Below are positions 45,601 to 55,722 of a stretch of DNA of 64,000 bases, one piece after another (the stretch's first letter is position 1; each line of letters begins with the position of its first letter). Both the position numbers and the translations under genes were made by a program. This DNA comes from a virus. The stretch is from positions 1 to 64,000 of IMG/VR virus record IMGVR_UViG_3300022562_000051, one strand, 5' to 3'. The notes under the pieces are model-generated. The model was not told the origin of the DNA and searched no databases. It was given only the letters and a program-made list of their open reading frames with translations.

Positions 45601-47013
45601 GCTCCACAGCCGGTCCCACCAGATGATACGGATGACGCAATGACTCTGTATACGATCTATCTGCCGCCATTCGTTGCGCGTGTGGATGACATTCGTATGC
45701 GCTACAATGAGACTAAGCGTTATACCATGAAGGATATCGCTCGCATTGACAAGCGCGTTCAGGCTATCGAATACTACACTGCTCTGAACAACATTGAATC
45801 TATGGCAATGTATGATGATACCAAGTATGATGATGGTAAGACTGAAAAGGAAAAGTTCGGTATCATTGGCGAAGGTTTCAAGAATTTCAACATTGCTGAT
45901 TATCAAGACCCCGACTTCAATGTGACGATGGAAGAGGGTGAAATGCGCCCTTACATCAAGAACAGTTCATTTGGTCTTAATTTGGTGAGTGGTTCTAACG
46001 TCAATCGTCGCAATAAGACTTTGACTCTGAATTACACCGAGGAAGAAATGGTGTCACAGCCAGTTACAAGCAACAAGCTCATTTCTGTGCAGCCATTCCT
46101 GTTTGCACAGTTTGTGGGTGATGTTCGCTTGAATCCTGACATTGATTATTGGGTATCAGAAACTCTCAAGCCAGACGTACTCCGTGCGCCTGAGATTGAT
46201 GGTCGCGTTCGTGAAATCTTCAATGCCGAGCGCATTGCGAACCAGATTGCGGAGCCTGCTCCACAGGTCACGGTTCCAGTACCTTCTACCAATGCAGCTA
46301 ACCAGATTATCACTACGCCTGCAACTGATCCGCCAGCACAGAACACTTGGTTCACGCTGCCGGTCATTATACCAACTCCGACTCCGGTCATTGCTCCGCA
46401 GCCTGCTCCTACGACCACGCGCAGCAGGACGATCTTCGATGTTCTGCGTACACTGATCACAGTCAAGGAGCCTGCACCGCAGCCAACAGTCACCCCACTA
46501 CCAACAGTTACTACCTCTACTGTTAGGGCTACGAGATTTAGTGGCGGTGGTGGTTGCGTTGCTCTGGAATCCTACATTCCGTGGGTTGATGGACAGGTAT
46601 GGAACAACAGTGAAATTCGTCAAGCTTATCAGCTACAGGATGGGTTCAAGATTTGGCTGGCTAATGAGACTAATCTTGCAGTATTCGTTGGTGAAGTGCG
46701 TAAGGGTGCAATCGAACTGCAACCATGCGTTCGTGTGGTCACGGAAGATGGCACTTCGCTGGTCTGCTCGACTACGGCTCCATTGCCAACCCTACAGGGA
46801 CTACATCTTGCACCAGATGTTCTTGGTAAGGCAGTTGCAGTGTTCAAGGATGGTATGACTTACTGGAATAAGGTTGTTAGCGTGGAAGATGCTGGTGTCA
46901 AGTTCGTTCGTGTCATTGACGCACATAACAACAGTTTTTGGGCGGGTGAGAAGGAAGGTGCCTACATACTGCACCACAACATGGCAGCACTGAGTACAGT
47001 GGAAAAGTTTTAA
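42607..47013 (+). CDS. Large baseplate/fibre protein with C-terminal Hint (hedgehog/intein) domain
   Basis: A 1468-aa protein. The N-terminus, NDNYLRILFKPGYAVQARELTQIQSILQNQ-like (K-NNYLRILFKPG here), is the DUF4815 start common to large structural proteins downstream of gp8. The body is beta-rich and ends near residue 1225 in a Pro/Thr linker. Residues 1317-1458 look like a Hint domain: GGGCVALES with Cys1317 as nucleophile, LVCSTTAPLPT as block B, and the end YILHHN (N1458). Only 10 residues follow. Such a domain could cleave or splice the protein or act as a fixed fold. The position suits a gp9/gp10-type fibre connector. Confidence 0.78.
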   Translation: MEFNVDPYNDDFELNAKDNNYLRILFKPGYAVQARELTQIQSILQNQIKSFGDHIFADGSPVVGGNLALDNNVVYIKLEETYDTEDVEVDDFVGKVILRDSDSVVQAKVLASYFPSGGVPTLMIKYLSGVAFSDGDVFRIAGTTTRARLQGSSASGFGTIVSINDGIFYVDGFFVKINPQTTVVDAYTQYANVKIGLEVSDDVIDYGVDSTLLDPAQGSFNYQAPGADRYQFNLQLSTRPLATAVDESKFFELMRLENGAITKQVKYPIYSEIEKTLARRTFDESGDYTVVPFRASVSDAPDSNNYIINLEPGKAYVKGFEFETIGTFRMEVAKPREEGIDTRSMVDIDFDTSYGNYLKFKNVFGSNVAFIATNALESVDLHCVTRDKVNVGNTISYPNTKIGTAKVRAITRAIPETTGVANSDSNGVFNFYFSDISIKPKVFKVSGADTNANTILFPAHASACTNAYLNVSVSVLPLDLVAVAGVTQANVFAYSTRVNANSAAAFSSLNIGDIVRVGDESREVVYIDSSGDWLTVNSAFTSTLVGTPTNPVVVYTQYDYSSNVVNQVRKIVNYSGKVGTLDRPWDEGAKAGANTVFQLNFGIGDLESIMETDGVTANAHANISIQSVLLDGQTELFDSARKGLLFPLPRNTVQRNSIQNVDYNYIKYVEGLVGSTSAGNTTFVHNFDADESIPWSGTNSNLEDNLIIVVAANTGSGPANGTIYPITVNEGVSIVGGLGGSLTFNTASTITKTDIYVMTKVNDAEDSRRTKTFRSNTNLSVSPYNYPANTAVNIDHTVTIDSVNRVEMNVEHGLIYVVDPNVTAIYPGDSINLYVPDVVKIRKVLAGTYADNPDSTNYQDITDNFVVDYGQSDELYDHCKLILKQGYPSPNAKMLVHVDFFEHDGVGTSYFSVESYEADVYEDGNIPVYYSNDGYVYFLRDCLDFRPVRQIGSPTALDIPRIPAPDSSCELSFSYYLPRIDKLVLSKNKEFRILKGVSAPQPVPPDDTDDAMTLYTIYLPPFVARVDDIRMRYNETKRYTMKDIARIDKRVQAIEYYTALNNIESMAMYDDTKYDDGKTEKEKFGIIGEGFKNFNIADYQDPDFNVTMEEGEMRPYIKNSSFGLNLVSGSNVNRRNKTLTLNYTEEEMVSQPVTSNKLISVQPFLFAQFVGDVRLNPDIDYWVSETLKPDVLRAPEIDGRVREIFNAERIANQIAEPAPQVTVPVPSTNAANQIITTPATDPPAQNTWFTLPVIIPTPTPVIAPQPAPTTTRSRTIFDVLRTLITVKEPAPQPTVTPLPTVTTSTVRATRFSGGGGCVALESYIPWVDGQVWNNSEIRQAYQLQDGFKIWLANETNLAVFVGEVRKGAIELQPCVRVVTEDGTSLVCSTTAPLPTLQGLHLAPDVLGKAVAVFKDGMTYWNKVVSVEDAGVKFVRVIDAHNNSFWAGEKEGAYILHHNMAALSTVEKF

Positions 47014-47024
47014 GGTAAAATAAC

Positions 47025-50000
47025 ATGGCAGACATTACCCAAGGTAAGCTCATTTCAGAATCAACGCTGATTCCGTATATTCGTCGGCAGGACGTTATGT
47101 TCGACGCCGACAATCTGCGTCCAAACAGGTTGGCAAGAATCTGGTTTGATGACGTTGCTATGAACCTGTTTACTCAGAAGGGTAACAGGATTGTACTCAA
47201 CTCTAAGAAGGTACTGACTGTAACGCCAAATACGGGGGCAAGTCCACCGGTTGCTGGTGACATTCTATATCAGGGTTCCTCTAACCTGTCGCCAACTTTC
47301 TCAGCCGTTGTTGATACGTATACGTCAGCTAATACCACCTTGCTCGTCAAGAGCATGTCTGGTAACTTCGATGAAGATGCCAACGTTTATATTGAGGCTG
47401 CGAGCGTTCATGGAAATGTCAGTGCGGTTGGTCAGACATTCATGTACGCAAACATCAGCCGCGTTGTCAACCAGAATACCTCTGATATCTTTGAGCAGAA
47501 TGAAGGACTCTTCTGCCTATCTACCAACAATTTCGTTCGCGTAATCGGTAATTCCGGCGAGAACATCCTGTACGTTAATGAGAATTACATTCAGGCTAAT
47601 ATCTCCGGTAACGTGACCGCATCTTCATTTGCTAATGGCGACATGATCTTCCAGTCTTCGGACGGAACTCGCAACTTCGAACGCGCAACATTCGTCGGTA
47701 AGGTTGAATATTACTCTACTGCTGGTGGACCCTCTACTGGATTGCTTGTTATCAGTCCAGTAAGAGGTAAGATGAATGTCAATACCACTACCACAAACGT
47801 TCAGTCTCGTATCTGGAACTCTTCCAATTCGGCTGCTCTGATGACCGTGGGTACTGGATATCGTTATTACAACTTTGCCAATGGCGACATTCTGGTTTCC
47901 ACTGCCAACACTGCAAAGCGCGTTTCCATCGTATCGCATGAACATTCCTCTGGTTTGTTCTCTAATGTGGCTAACACTTCTGGAACAGGTACTACATTGT
48001 ACCTCAGTTCTACTGCAAACGTAACCACCGCAGTTGGAAACCTGATTTACTTCACGGCAGGAACAGGCTTGGGGCAGTTCCGTCGTATTACCGCAGTTAC
48101 CGGAAATACTGTCACTATCGCGGATGCGCTACTTGTCGCCCCAACGTGTAATACCAAGTACAGCATTGGCAACCACTACGTTGATGAGAATGGTACTCTG
48201 TGTGGTATTCTGAACATTCCAGAAGAACCAAACTTCAAGTTCAAGACTGGTGAGCGTGTATTCACAATCACGGACACCAACGTTCTTGAGGACAGCGACT
48301 ATACAATGAAGGCAGCAGCTAAGTTCACCACGGCTGGTTTGCAGAATGCATTGCAGAACTTGAATCTACAATTTCCAACTACGCCAATTGTAATTCCAGT
48401 TCCACCGGTTCCACCGGACAATCCAGTTAAGCCGCCGCCACCAACCGAAGAGCCAATCTCTCCAACTCCGGTTACGCCACCTATCATCACGCCAACTCCG
48501 CGTGTTCGACCAAGAGTTGTGCCGCGTTTCCGCTCGGGCGACCCAATCGCACAGACGTTCTTTACGCCTAAGCCAAAGAGCAACAAGGTCAGCTACGGTG
48601 TGTTCGTAACATCCGTTGACCTGTTCTTCGGTGCGAAGCCATCCTTGGCTCGCGGCTCCATGCAGCTACCGGTGTCGGTCAAGATCGCACGTTGCAGCAA
48701 TGGATTCCCAACCAAGGACTACCTAGCCGTTTCTACGGTCAAGGCTAAGGATGTTAAGGTTTCGACCTCGCCATCTATTGACGATCCAGATACGATTACG
48801 AACTTCCCATTTAGTGATCCGGTCTACCTACAGCCAGATACCGAATACGCACTGATCGTGTACTCCGATTCGCCAGAATATGAGTGCTACATTGCAGAAC
48901 TCGGTGGTTCGGTGCTTGGTGCTGATCCGCCTCGTCGTATCTCCGAGCAGCCATACTCTGGTTCGTTCTTCCGTTCGCAGAATGCAACGACATGGACACC
49001 GTACCAGAATGAAGACCTGATGTTCCGCATCAACAAGGCAACTTTCCAGAGCAGCGGTTCTGCCCTGTTCAACCTCAAGGATGCACCACTTGCTAACATG
49101 AATGTGGATCGCCTGCTTCTGAACACCAACAAGCTGACTTTCCCTGTCGGCAGCATTGATTTCAAGGTGAAGGGCGTCTACAAGTCGAACAGCAATTACG
49201 ATAACTACACTTATATTTCGCCACAGGAAATCTTCGAATACGGCAAGTTGCTCGACGCATCCACCAAGGAATCGTCAGCAAACTTCCTGAACACTCGTAA
49301 GATCATTCTTGGAAATGTAAACAGCCTCAATGTATTGGTGGAGTTCGCATCTTCTGATACCGACGTTTCACCAATTTTCAATAAGGATTCGTTCTCAATT
49401 ATCGTTGGCGAACATGATGTAAACAATGGTGGTGTTTCCAATAACATTATTTCTATCACCAATCGCGGTGCTGGATACAATGCGACAGCAACATTGGCTA
49501 GCCCATCAAATGTTGTCATCGGCTCTTCCAATAACACACTGAATGCGGCTGCGCATCTGTTTAGACAGACTTATTACGCATATGAGGATGGTAGTCTGAA
49601 CTGGAATATCGGTTTCTACAACGTCACTATAACGGGTGGACAGGGAACCGGTGCTGATGGCTTTGCGGTAGCTAACACGGATGGATCGGAAAGTGTCAAC
49701 TACATCGTGGTCAACTCTTCGGGTAGCGGCTATGTCGAGACTCCGTTAGTATCTATCGCAAGTGGTAACGCTACGAGCGGACTCGTTACAGCTACCGCAG
49801 TTGCGCAGGGTGAAACTGGAAAGCGTGGTGGTAACATTCGTGCCAAGTACGTCACTCGCCAAATTACGCTGGAAGAAGGTTTCGAATCGGGCGACTTGAG
49901 AGTATTCATGGATTGTGTCCGTCCAATTAATACGGACATTCAGGTATATTACAAGGTTCTTGGTAATGAAGACCCCGAAAGGTTCTCGGACAAGTCTTGG

Positions 50001-50234
50001 GTACGTATGCTAAGACCAGTTGAAAAGTATTCGAAGGATGCTAATCAATTGGTCGAAATGGTATTCCGTCCAGACCTGTTGGAGAATACACTCAAGTACA
50101 CCGAAAATGGTACTCAGTACCCAATCGGCGGTAAGTTCAAGTCATTTGCTATCAAGGTATGTCTGTTAACCGCAGACTCCACCGTGGTTCCAGTTGTGAC
50201 TAATCTGAGAATCATTGCTACACCGGATGGATAA
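47025..50234 (+). CDS. Large virion structural protein (baseplate/fibre connector)
   Basis: A 1069-aa protein. The N-terminal part has ITQGKLISESTLIPYIRRQD and ARIWFDDVAMN; beta modules follow with regular Asn/Thr-rich strands. A linker at about 450-500 is almost only Pro, Val and Thr (VPPVPPDNPVKPPPPTEEP), then a jelly-roll-like part (ITNFPFSDPVYLQPDTEYAL). The C-terminal block DIQVYYKVLGNEDPERFSDK then W-RMLRPVEKYSKDANQLVE is widely conserved in T4-like cyano- and rhizophages. It probably anchors fibres to the wedge together with the previous protein. Confidence 0.75.
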   Translation: MADITQGKLISESTLIPYIRRQDVMFDADNLRPNRLARIWFDDVAMNLFTQKGNRIVLNSKKVLTVTPNTGASPPVAGDILYQGSSNLSPTFSAVVDTYTSANTTLLVKSMSGNFDEDANVYIEAASVHGNVSAVGQTFMYANISRVVNQNTSDIFEQNEGLFCLSTNNFVRVIGNSGENILYVNENYIQANISGNVTASSFANGDMIFQSSDGTRNFERATFVGKVEYYSTAGGPSTGLLVISPVRGKMNVNTTTTNVQSRIWNSSNSAALMTVGTGYRYYNFANGDILVSTANTAKRVSIVSHEHSSGLFSNVANTSGTGTTLYLSSTANVTTAVGNLIYFTAGTGLGQFRRITAVTGNTVTIADALLVAPTCNTKYSIGNHYVDENGTLCGILNIPEEPNFKFKTGERVFTITDTNVLEDSDYTMKAAAKFTTAGLQNALQNLNLQFPTTPIVIPVPPVPPDNPVKPPPPTEEPISPTPVTPPIITPTPRVRPRVVPRFRSGDPIAQTFFTPKPKSNKVSYGVFVTSVDLFFGAKPSLARGSMQLPVSVKIARCSNGFPTKDYLAVSTVKAKDVKVSTSPSIDDPDTITNFPFSDPVYLQPDTEYALIVYSDSPEYECYIAELGGSVLGADPPRRISEQPYSGSFFRSQNATTWTPYQNEDLMFRINKATFQSSGSALFNLKDAPLANMNVDRLLLNTNKLTFPVGSIDFKVKGVYKSNSNYDNYTYISPQEIFEYGKLLDASTKESSANFLNTRKIILGNVNSLNVLVEFASSDTDVSPIFNKDSFSIIVGEHDVNNGGVSNNIISITNRGAGYNATATLASPSNVVIGSSNNTLNAAAHLFRQTYYAYEDGSLNWNIGFYNVTITGGQGTGADGFAVANTDGSESVNYIVVNSSGSGYVETPLVSIASGNATSGLVTATAVAQGETGKRGGNIRAKYVTRQITLEEGFESGDLRVFMDCVRPINTDIQVYYKVLGNEDPERFSDKSWVRMLRPVEKYSKDANQLVEMVFRPDLLENTLKYTENGTQYPIGGKFKSFAIKVCLLTADSTVVPVVTNLRIIATPDG

Positions 50235-50236
50235 AA

Positions 50237-50446
50237 ATGAAAGTTCAAGTTAAAGATAACAATAGGTTTGTGCGGGATACCCGTAATTTTGCCATTCTCA
50301 ACACGGATCGCAGTGTTATTGCTGAACATGAACGCAAGCTGGCTAGGATTCAACGGGAAAAACAGCAGCAGGAAGAAATAAATAACATCAAGAGTGATGT
50401 TGCTGAGATAAAGGCAATGATTGCCCAACTACTACAGAGTAAATAA
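50237..50446 (+). CDS. Small coiled-coil protein of the fibre cluster
   Basis: A 69-aa protein. A short N-terminal strand region (VKDNNRFVRDTRNFAILNTD) precedes a coiled coil with heptad spacing to the end (EINNIKSDVAEIKAMIAQLL). Its placement between the connector and a trimeric fibre suggests a trimerisation or adaptor piece. It starts 2 nt after the previous stop. No family name is known to me. Confidence 0.65.
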   Translation: MKVQVKDNNRFVRDTRNFAILNTDRSVIAEHERKLARIQREKQQQEEINNIKSDVAEIKAMIAQLLQSK

Positions 50447-50449
50447 CCA

Positions 50450-53347
50450 ATGACAGACACAGTTAATATTGGTGCGGTTCAAACCACCAACACGTTTGGT
50501 GAGTGGGTAATACAGACCAACCTAGCTAAAGATGACCTCAATGAGATTGCTCGCGGCAACTTCATTAAGCCTACCGGAAACGTTCGTATTAACGTTGGTC
50601 CGCTTCTTTTGGCTTGCACAAGTGGAACCTCGCTCGACGTTACTGCTAATGCCAAGATTGCTGGACAGTTGCAAGTCAAGAACATCCAGCAGGACGGTGG
50701 TGGATCATTCTTCTATTCTGACTCTCCTGACATTCAGTTCCGCGAAAGGACTGGAAGTTTCCATGCCAACGGCAATACCAGCACGGTCTATTTCCGCAAT
50801 AATGTCTTTATCTCAGCCGCAAACATAAACGCCAACGGTTTCATTGAAACGACTGGCGTATATTCCAACAATGATCTGTTGCTGAATGTAGCTAATGTCC
50901 TGACTGTGGGCAACTCTAATACCAATTATGCGGTCAATGTAACCTCTAATCTGGTTGTCACGCAGAACAGCACCACTGGAAATCTGGTGGTTTCGGAATT
51001 GGCTAACATTGCAACTGGCAACATCGTTGTCGCAAATGTAGCTACATTGAATGTCAATGCTGTCGGCGCAATTGCTACGGTTGCTAACGCGACCATCTAC
51101 AACGCAGCCGCTCAGAACGTTCAGACAGTGATGTTGAATGTTACCACTCGCGCCAATGCTGTACTGGCTAACATCGTCACCGCAAATGTCGGTAGCTTGA
51201 ATGTAGCCGCAACGGGTGGCGTAGCCAACTTTGCCAACGTATCCATTGCTAACAGTGTGACTACCAATGCTGCCGCTGGCATATTGAATGTTACCACTCG
51301 CGCTAATGCGGTTCTTGCTAACATTACCACAGCCAACGTTGCAACACTGAATGTCAATGCTTCGGGTGCGCAAGCCGTTGTTGCTAATCTGACTGTAAGC
51401 AACGTAGCCGCAGCCAACGTTCAGAGTGGCGTTCTGCGCGTGACCGGTCAGGCTAACGCAGCTACACTGAATGTGTCATCCACAGCCAACATTGCTGTGG
51501 GTAACATTGCGAATGTTTACTCAGCTAACGCAGAAGTTTATGTGGCGAACGTCAAGACGCGCCTCAACGCAACAACAGCTAACATCGGAACGCTTGAACT
51601 AAGTGACATTAACATTCTCACTGGTAATGTTACTACTCGCCTGAATGCCGCCCTGATCAACGTAACAACTGCAAATGTCGCTACGTTGAATGTTCGTGCG
51701 GCTGGTGCTGTAGCTAACATTGCCAATGCAAATATTGCAAATGCTGCAATAGCGAATGCGCAGATTGATGTGGGTAACTTCGCCACTCGTATGAATGCGG
51801 CGACGGCTAACATCACAAATCTGTTGGTCACTGACCTGACAGTAAGTGGTTCTCTTTCGGCTCCCGCTGAATCTAACGAAGTTTCTTATCGTCTTCGTGC
51901 CGCTTCCAGCGGAAAGGGTGATGGTTGGTTTGGTGTAAATCAGGGTGGTGCTAATGGTAATGCACAAATCCTGTTTGATTCTGCTGCGTGGGCATGGAAA
52001 CTAAGTGCTAACAATCTGGCTGATCCAACTGGTAATACCATTCTCAGCTTGGCAAATGTTAAGACGGCTTATGCTACGGATTCCGGCAACGTTGCAACTC
52101 TGACTCTCACTAAGGGTGCAAACGATAACGCGGTAGCTGCATACGCTAAAGCCAACGGCGCTGCTAACACAGTGCGCGTTTCGGCAAATGGTACGGCTAC
52201 GATTTCACAGGTTCAGTTGAACTTTGTTAACTCAGCATCCATTAACGTTGCTGTGTCGGCAGGCGCGGGTGGTGCGGCGGGTAATGCTAACATTACTTTC
52301 ACTGCAAACTCTTCGAATCCTGAACTGTTGGGACCACAAGGAACCACTGGCGCACAAGGCACAACTGGTGTTCAGGGTGTACAGGGTACTGCGGGTTATA
52401 TTGGTTCTGACGGTGCGCAAGGTATTCAGGGTTTGCAAGGTACCACTGGTACACAAGGTGCAACGGGTACGCAGGGTGCAACCGGCACTCAAGGTACTAC
52501 GGGTACTACGGGTACGCAAGGCGCAACAGGCGCACAGGGTACTCAAGGTATTCAGGGTCGCCAAGGAACAACCGGTTCGCAAGGCGCAACGGGTACACAA
52601 GGTGTGCAAGGTACTGCTGGCACGATTGGTGTTGACGGTGCGCAGGGTGCAACCGGTGCGCAGGGTGTGCAAGGTATTCAGGGTCGGCAGGGTGCAACAG
52701 GCGCACAAGGTACGACTGGTGCGCAAGGTACGACTGGCGCAACAGGTATTCAAGGTGCAACCGGTACACAGGGTGCAACTGGTACGACTGGTTCACAGGG
52801 TACAACCGGTGCGCAGGGTACAACTGGTACAACCGGTTCGACTGGTGCGCAAGGTGCAACCGGTGTACAGGGTATTCAGGGTATCACTGGTCCGTCTACC
52901 GCTATTCTTGCTTCGGCATATTCCAGCGGTTCGTACTATCCAGTCATGGTTGCAACCACCGGTTCCAACCAGACGCCACGTTGCTGTACCTCTATTCTGA
53001 TTTACAGTTCTGGTACTCTGAGTGCGACGGACTTCTCCGCAACTTCGGACGCTCGACTCAAGAGTGTTGAGGGTACGGTTGAAGAAGCAACCTTCAAGCT
53101 ATGCACCATGAGTGGCGTCTACTACAGGTGGAATGAACACGCAAAGGATATTGGTATCATTGATCGTGAACGTCCTGACCGCTTGGAGATTGGATTGCTC
53201 GCACAAGAAGTTCAAAATGTTCTTCCAGAGGCTATCTACACGGATGACAGAGGATATCTACGAATCACTTATGATCGTCTGGTTCCGGTACTCATCGAAG
53301 CAATCAAGGAATTGAACGAAAGAGTCAAGAAGCTAGAGGGGAATTAA
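50450..53347 (+). CDS. Tail fibre with collagen-like stalk and S74 intramolecular chaperone
   Basis: A 965-aa protein. The N-terminal part (to about 470) is made of repeating strands rich in Asn, Ala, Thr and Val (ANVATLNV-type repeats) that suggest a triple beta-helix. A globular part (about 470-625) follows, then a collagen-like stalk of Gly-x-x triplets at about 627-810 with Gln, Thr and Ala and hardly any Pro. The C-terminus (from about 865) is a peptidase S74 chaperone: SDARLKS carries the Ser-Lys dyad, and [17 protein letters not shown] and [20 protein letters not shown] complete it. The chaperone trimerises the fibre and then cuts itself off. Confidence 0.9.
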   Translation: MTDTVNIGAVQTTNTFGEWVIQTNLAKDDLNEIARGNFIKPTGNVRINVGPLLLACTSGTSLDVTANAKIAGQLQVKNIQQDGGGSFFYSDSPDIQFRERTGSFHANGNTSTVYFRNNVFISAANINANGFIETTGVYSNNDLLLNVANVLTVGNSNTNYAVNVTSNLVVTQNSTTGNLVVSELANIATGNIVVANVATLNVNAVGAIATVANATIYNAAAQNVQTVMLNVTTRANAVLANIVTANVGSLNVAATGGVANFANVSIANSVTTNAAAGILNVTTRANAVLANITTANVATLNVNASGAQAVVANLTVSNVAAANVQSGVLRVTGQANAATLNVSSTANIAVGNIANVYSANAEVYVANVKTRLNATTANIGTLELSDINILTGNVTTRLNAALINVTTANVATLNVRAAGAVANIANANIANAAIANAQIDVGNFATRMNAATANITNLLVTDLTVSGSLSAPAESNEVSYRLRAASSGKGDGWFGVNQGGANGNAQILFDSAAWAWKLSANNLADPTGNTILSLANVKTAYATDSGNVATLTLTKGANDNAVAAYAKANGAANTVRVSANGTATISQVQLNFVNSASINVAVSAGAGGAAGNANITFTANSSNPELLGPQGTTGAQGTTGVQGVQGTAGYIGSDGAQGIQGLQGTTGTQGATGTQGATGTQGTTGTTGTQGATGAQGTQGIQGRQGTTGSQGATGTQGVQGTAGTIGVDGAQGATGAQGVQGIQGRQGATGAQGTTGAQGTTGATGIQGATGTQGATGTTGSQGTTGAQGTTGTTGSTGAQGATGVQGIQGITGPSTAILASAYSSGSYYPVMVATTGSNQTPRCCTSILIYSSGTLSATDFSATSDARLKSVEGTVEEATFKLCTMSGVYYRWNEHAKDIGIIDRERPDRLEIGLLAQEVQNVLPEAIYTDDRGYLRITYDRLVPVLIEAIKELNERVKKLEGN

Positions 53348-53348
53348 T

Positions 53349-54689
53349 ATGCCTCGCGTGGCTAATTCATATCCAATCAAGCTTACTGATGTTATCAATG
53401 CGTACACTTATGATTCTTCATCTATCGTAAGAACTGATACTTTCACGACAGTTGCCAATGGCTCGGTTACTGCACCATCCACTGCTGCTTGGTGTAAGAT
53501 TGAGCTTTGGGGTGGTGGTGGCGGTGGTCGCGGGTACAATTCCATTGGCTCACAATACGGTGGTGGTGGCGGTGGCTACGTATCATATATTGTTCCAGTA
53601 GAAGGTGGTGTCACCACCATGGGATATCGCGTTGGTAATGGTGGAGCGGGTGGTGCGGCTGTCACTGGTTCTGGTGGTATAGGTTCGACGGGTGGATTTA
53701 GTCACGCTAATGGTGTTCCCGGTTTAGATGATACTTTTGTAGGCACACTATATGCATACGGTGGTAAACCGGGATATAACGTTGCTCCATCAACCGGTGG
53801 ATTTTATTCACTCGGCGGCGCACCAGATCAAAATATTACTACTATAGATTCGGATGGTGGTAGTGCCGTATTGGTGCCAAATTGTACTGGTCAAGCGGGA
53901 GCTAATGGAACAACAACCACAGGTGGAACTGGTGCAAATGGTGGTGCTGGTGGTTCATCCAGCGGCGCGGCTGGTACCGCACCGGGGGGCGGCGGCGCAC
54001 CGGGATATTCCAGTGGTGTCGTTGGTGGTGCTGGCGCACAAGGTAAGGTTGTATTCACTTGGTATGGTAAAAGGACAAGTGGAGTAACACTTCGTTCATT
54101 CTTGTCAGGTGGCTCCTATGTTCCACCAAGTGCTGTTGGTGACAGTGGAAAGATTCCTACCAGTGGTACGTTAAAGATTAGTGATTTTAAGGGTGCGGAT
54201 GCAATAGGCTATTATGCCAACAACGTGCCAAATGGCATTTATGATTACAACGCATTCTTGTTCTATGGTAGTGCCGAAAACAGCGCAGGCGGGAGTGCAA
54301 CAGCATATTCTAGCATAAACATCGCTGCAAACGGCATATTCTACGCGGGTTTGACCGATGGAAGCCCTAGCAATGATGTGCAACGTTGGATGGAAAGATT
54401 TAAAACTATTGCCTATTCAACCCTAACTGATGACTTTGACGTTCTATGGAATCCTGTAATTAAATTTGGAACTACTATGACGGCTGGTAGTTCATCTGCA
54501 AATACATGGATACAAGCCAGCACAAATCCAAAATGGTTGCTTTACGCAGACCAATTCGGTAATGGTACCACAACTTCTTACATGAAAGGATATCTGGCAT
54601 TTCGCAGAAGAAGCGATAACGTCACGGTGGCGAATGTGTATTGTAATGTTTATGCGTATGCTTTAGTTTGGACGGAAGACACAAAATGA
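53349..54689 (+). CDS. Glycine-rich tail fibre/adhesin
   Basis: A 446-aa protein. The N-terminal linker is followed by WCKIELWGGGGGGRGYNSIG and many Gly-rich loops up to about residue 240, as in adhesin tips whose polyglycine helices carry receptor-binding loops. YGKRTSGVTLRSFLSGGSYVP then separates a C-terminal domain (about 280-446) with regular strands. It starts 1 nt after the S74 fibre gene, so the two may assemble together. The receptor is unknown. It overlaps the next gene by 4 nt. Confidence 0.75.
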   Translation: MPRVANSYPIKLTDVINAYTYDSSSIVRTDTFTTVANGSVTAPSTAAWCKIELWGGGGGGRGYNSIGSQYGGGGGGYVSYIVPVEGGVTTMGYRVGNGGAGGAAVTGSGGIGSTGGFSHANGVPGLDDTFVGTLYAYGGKPGYNVAPSTGGFYSLGGAPDQNITTIDSDGGSAVLVPNCTGQAGANGTTTTGGTGANGGAGGSSSGAAGTAPGGGGAPGYSSGVVGGAGAQGKVVFTWYGKRTSGVTLRSFLSGGSYVPPSAVGDSGKIPTSGTLKISDFKGADAIGYYANNVPNGIYDYNAFLFYGSAENSAGGSATAYSSINIAANGIFYAGLTDGSPSNDVQRWMERFKTIAYSTLTDDFDVLWNPVIKFGTTMTAGSSSANTWIQASTNPKWLLYADQFGNGTTTSYMKGYLAFRRRSDNVTVANVYCNVYAYALVWTEDTK

Positions 54690-55021
54690 TTCTAATACAT
54701 CACGTAAATGTCTTGTTTGACAAGTCCACATGGCATTTTGATCCTTCGTTGCAGGACAAGGTGTGGGATAAGATCGTCTATATGATCGTGACTCGCGACA
54801 TAGACATGAATCTTCCAAGAACACCAGTTCAATCATCGGTACACGAATTGATTCTGCCAGCACCGACGCCGGGAAACTTCATTCCATTTGACGAGGTTGA
54901 TGAGGGGGTTGTGATTGGTTGGATTGATCAGCACGATAACACGCTTCTCGACAGTCAGGATGAAAATACTAAGGCACTGGTAGGTAGGAATAAAAAGCTT
55001 TATAGGTTTAATGTGTCATGA
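54686..55021 (+). CDS. Small fibre-cluster protein, possible chaperone or assembly factor
   Basis: A 111-aa protein starting at ATG overlapping the adhesin stop; an upstream in-frame start adds six doubtful residues. It contains HHVNVLFDKSTWHFDPSLQD and the pattern RTPVQSSVHELILPAPTPG. The tight coupling between fibre and sulfotransferase suggests a fibre assembly or modification helper, but no family is recognised. Confidence 0.55.
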   Translation: MILIHHVNVLFDKSTWHFDPSLQDKVWDKIVYMIVTRDIDMNLPRTPVQSSVHELILPAPTPGNFIPFDEVDEGVVIGWIDQHDNTLLDSQDENTKALVGRNKKLYRFNVS

Positions 55022-55722
55022 TCGTATCCATACCTAAAAGAATAATTGTACTTGATGTTCCGCGCACAGGAACTCATACTCGCTACGAGGTTTTTCGTCA
55101 GGCGGGAGTTTCGGCTGACGTTCGTAACATCAATCACTTCACGATGAATGATGTGACCAAGTTTGCTCAAGCTGGTGATGACCATCCCATGTTTCGTGGA
55201 AAGGGAGTAAACGCTCAGAATTTGTCCACGTTCAAGGTCTTTGCGTTCTATCGTGATCCTTTTGACAGAGTGATTTCGTGCGTCAATCACCTTCGCCGTG
55301 GTCGCCTACACGCTCGCTTCTTTCATGCGTTTTGGGGTAATGACGTAAGGATCAAGTGTACCTCTCGTCTAGCCTATGAGGACTGGACGCCAGAAATGAA
55401 GCAGCTACACGATGAGATTCCGCTTATTGAGGTTTTCCGAAAATTCCGCTACTTCTTTGAGAGGGGCGTGTTCGCGAAGACACACAAGCCGTGGCTGACT
55501 GATGGAGTAATACCACTTAATTACCATAACTTTAATACTGAAATGGCGACGTTATTGGCTGAGTTCGATGTGGATAGCAGTACAGTGACCATTCCACAGT
55601 TGAATGGCGTGACGCTTGATCCGCAACTCGACAGCCTATCGCCAAGCGAGGAGTCGGAGATTCGGGCATACTGTCAGGAAGACTATACTTTCCTCGCCAG
55701 CAAGGGCATAACTTTCTCCTAA
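55018..55722 (+). CDS. Sulfotransferase-like protein
   Basis: A 234-aa protein. LDVPRTGTHTRYEVFRQAG near residue 12 is the 5'-phosphosulfate loop (P-x-x-G-T) of PAPS-dependent sulfotransferases. FAFYRDPFDRVISCVNHLRR near residue 79 is the 3'-phosphate-binding R-D-P-x-x-R motif. FAKTHKPWL and C-terminal SPSEESEIRAYCQEDYTFL resemble the Sulfotransfer_2 family. Its placement inside the fibre gene cluster suggests that it sulfates a virion protein or a surface glycan. Substrate and activity are inference. Confidence 0.78.
   Translation: MIVSIPKRIIVLDVPRTGTHTRYEVFRQAGVSADVRNINHFTMNDVTKFAQAGDDHPMFRGKGVNAQNLSTFKVFAFYRDPFDRVISCVNHLRRGRLHARFFHAFWGNDVRIKCTSRLAYEDWTPEMKQLHDEIPLIEVFRKFRYFFERGVFAKTHKPWLTDGVIPLNYHNFNTEMATLLAEFDVDSSTVTIPQLNGVTLDPQLDSLSPSEESEIRAYCQEDYTFLASKGITFS

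Noticed and set aside
52330-52885. CRISPR-like or tandem-repeat array
   Set aside because: The repeats are in-frame collagen codons of variable length without unique spacers of constant size.
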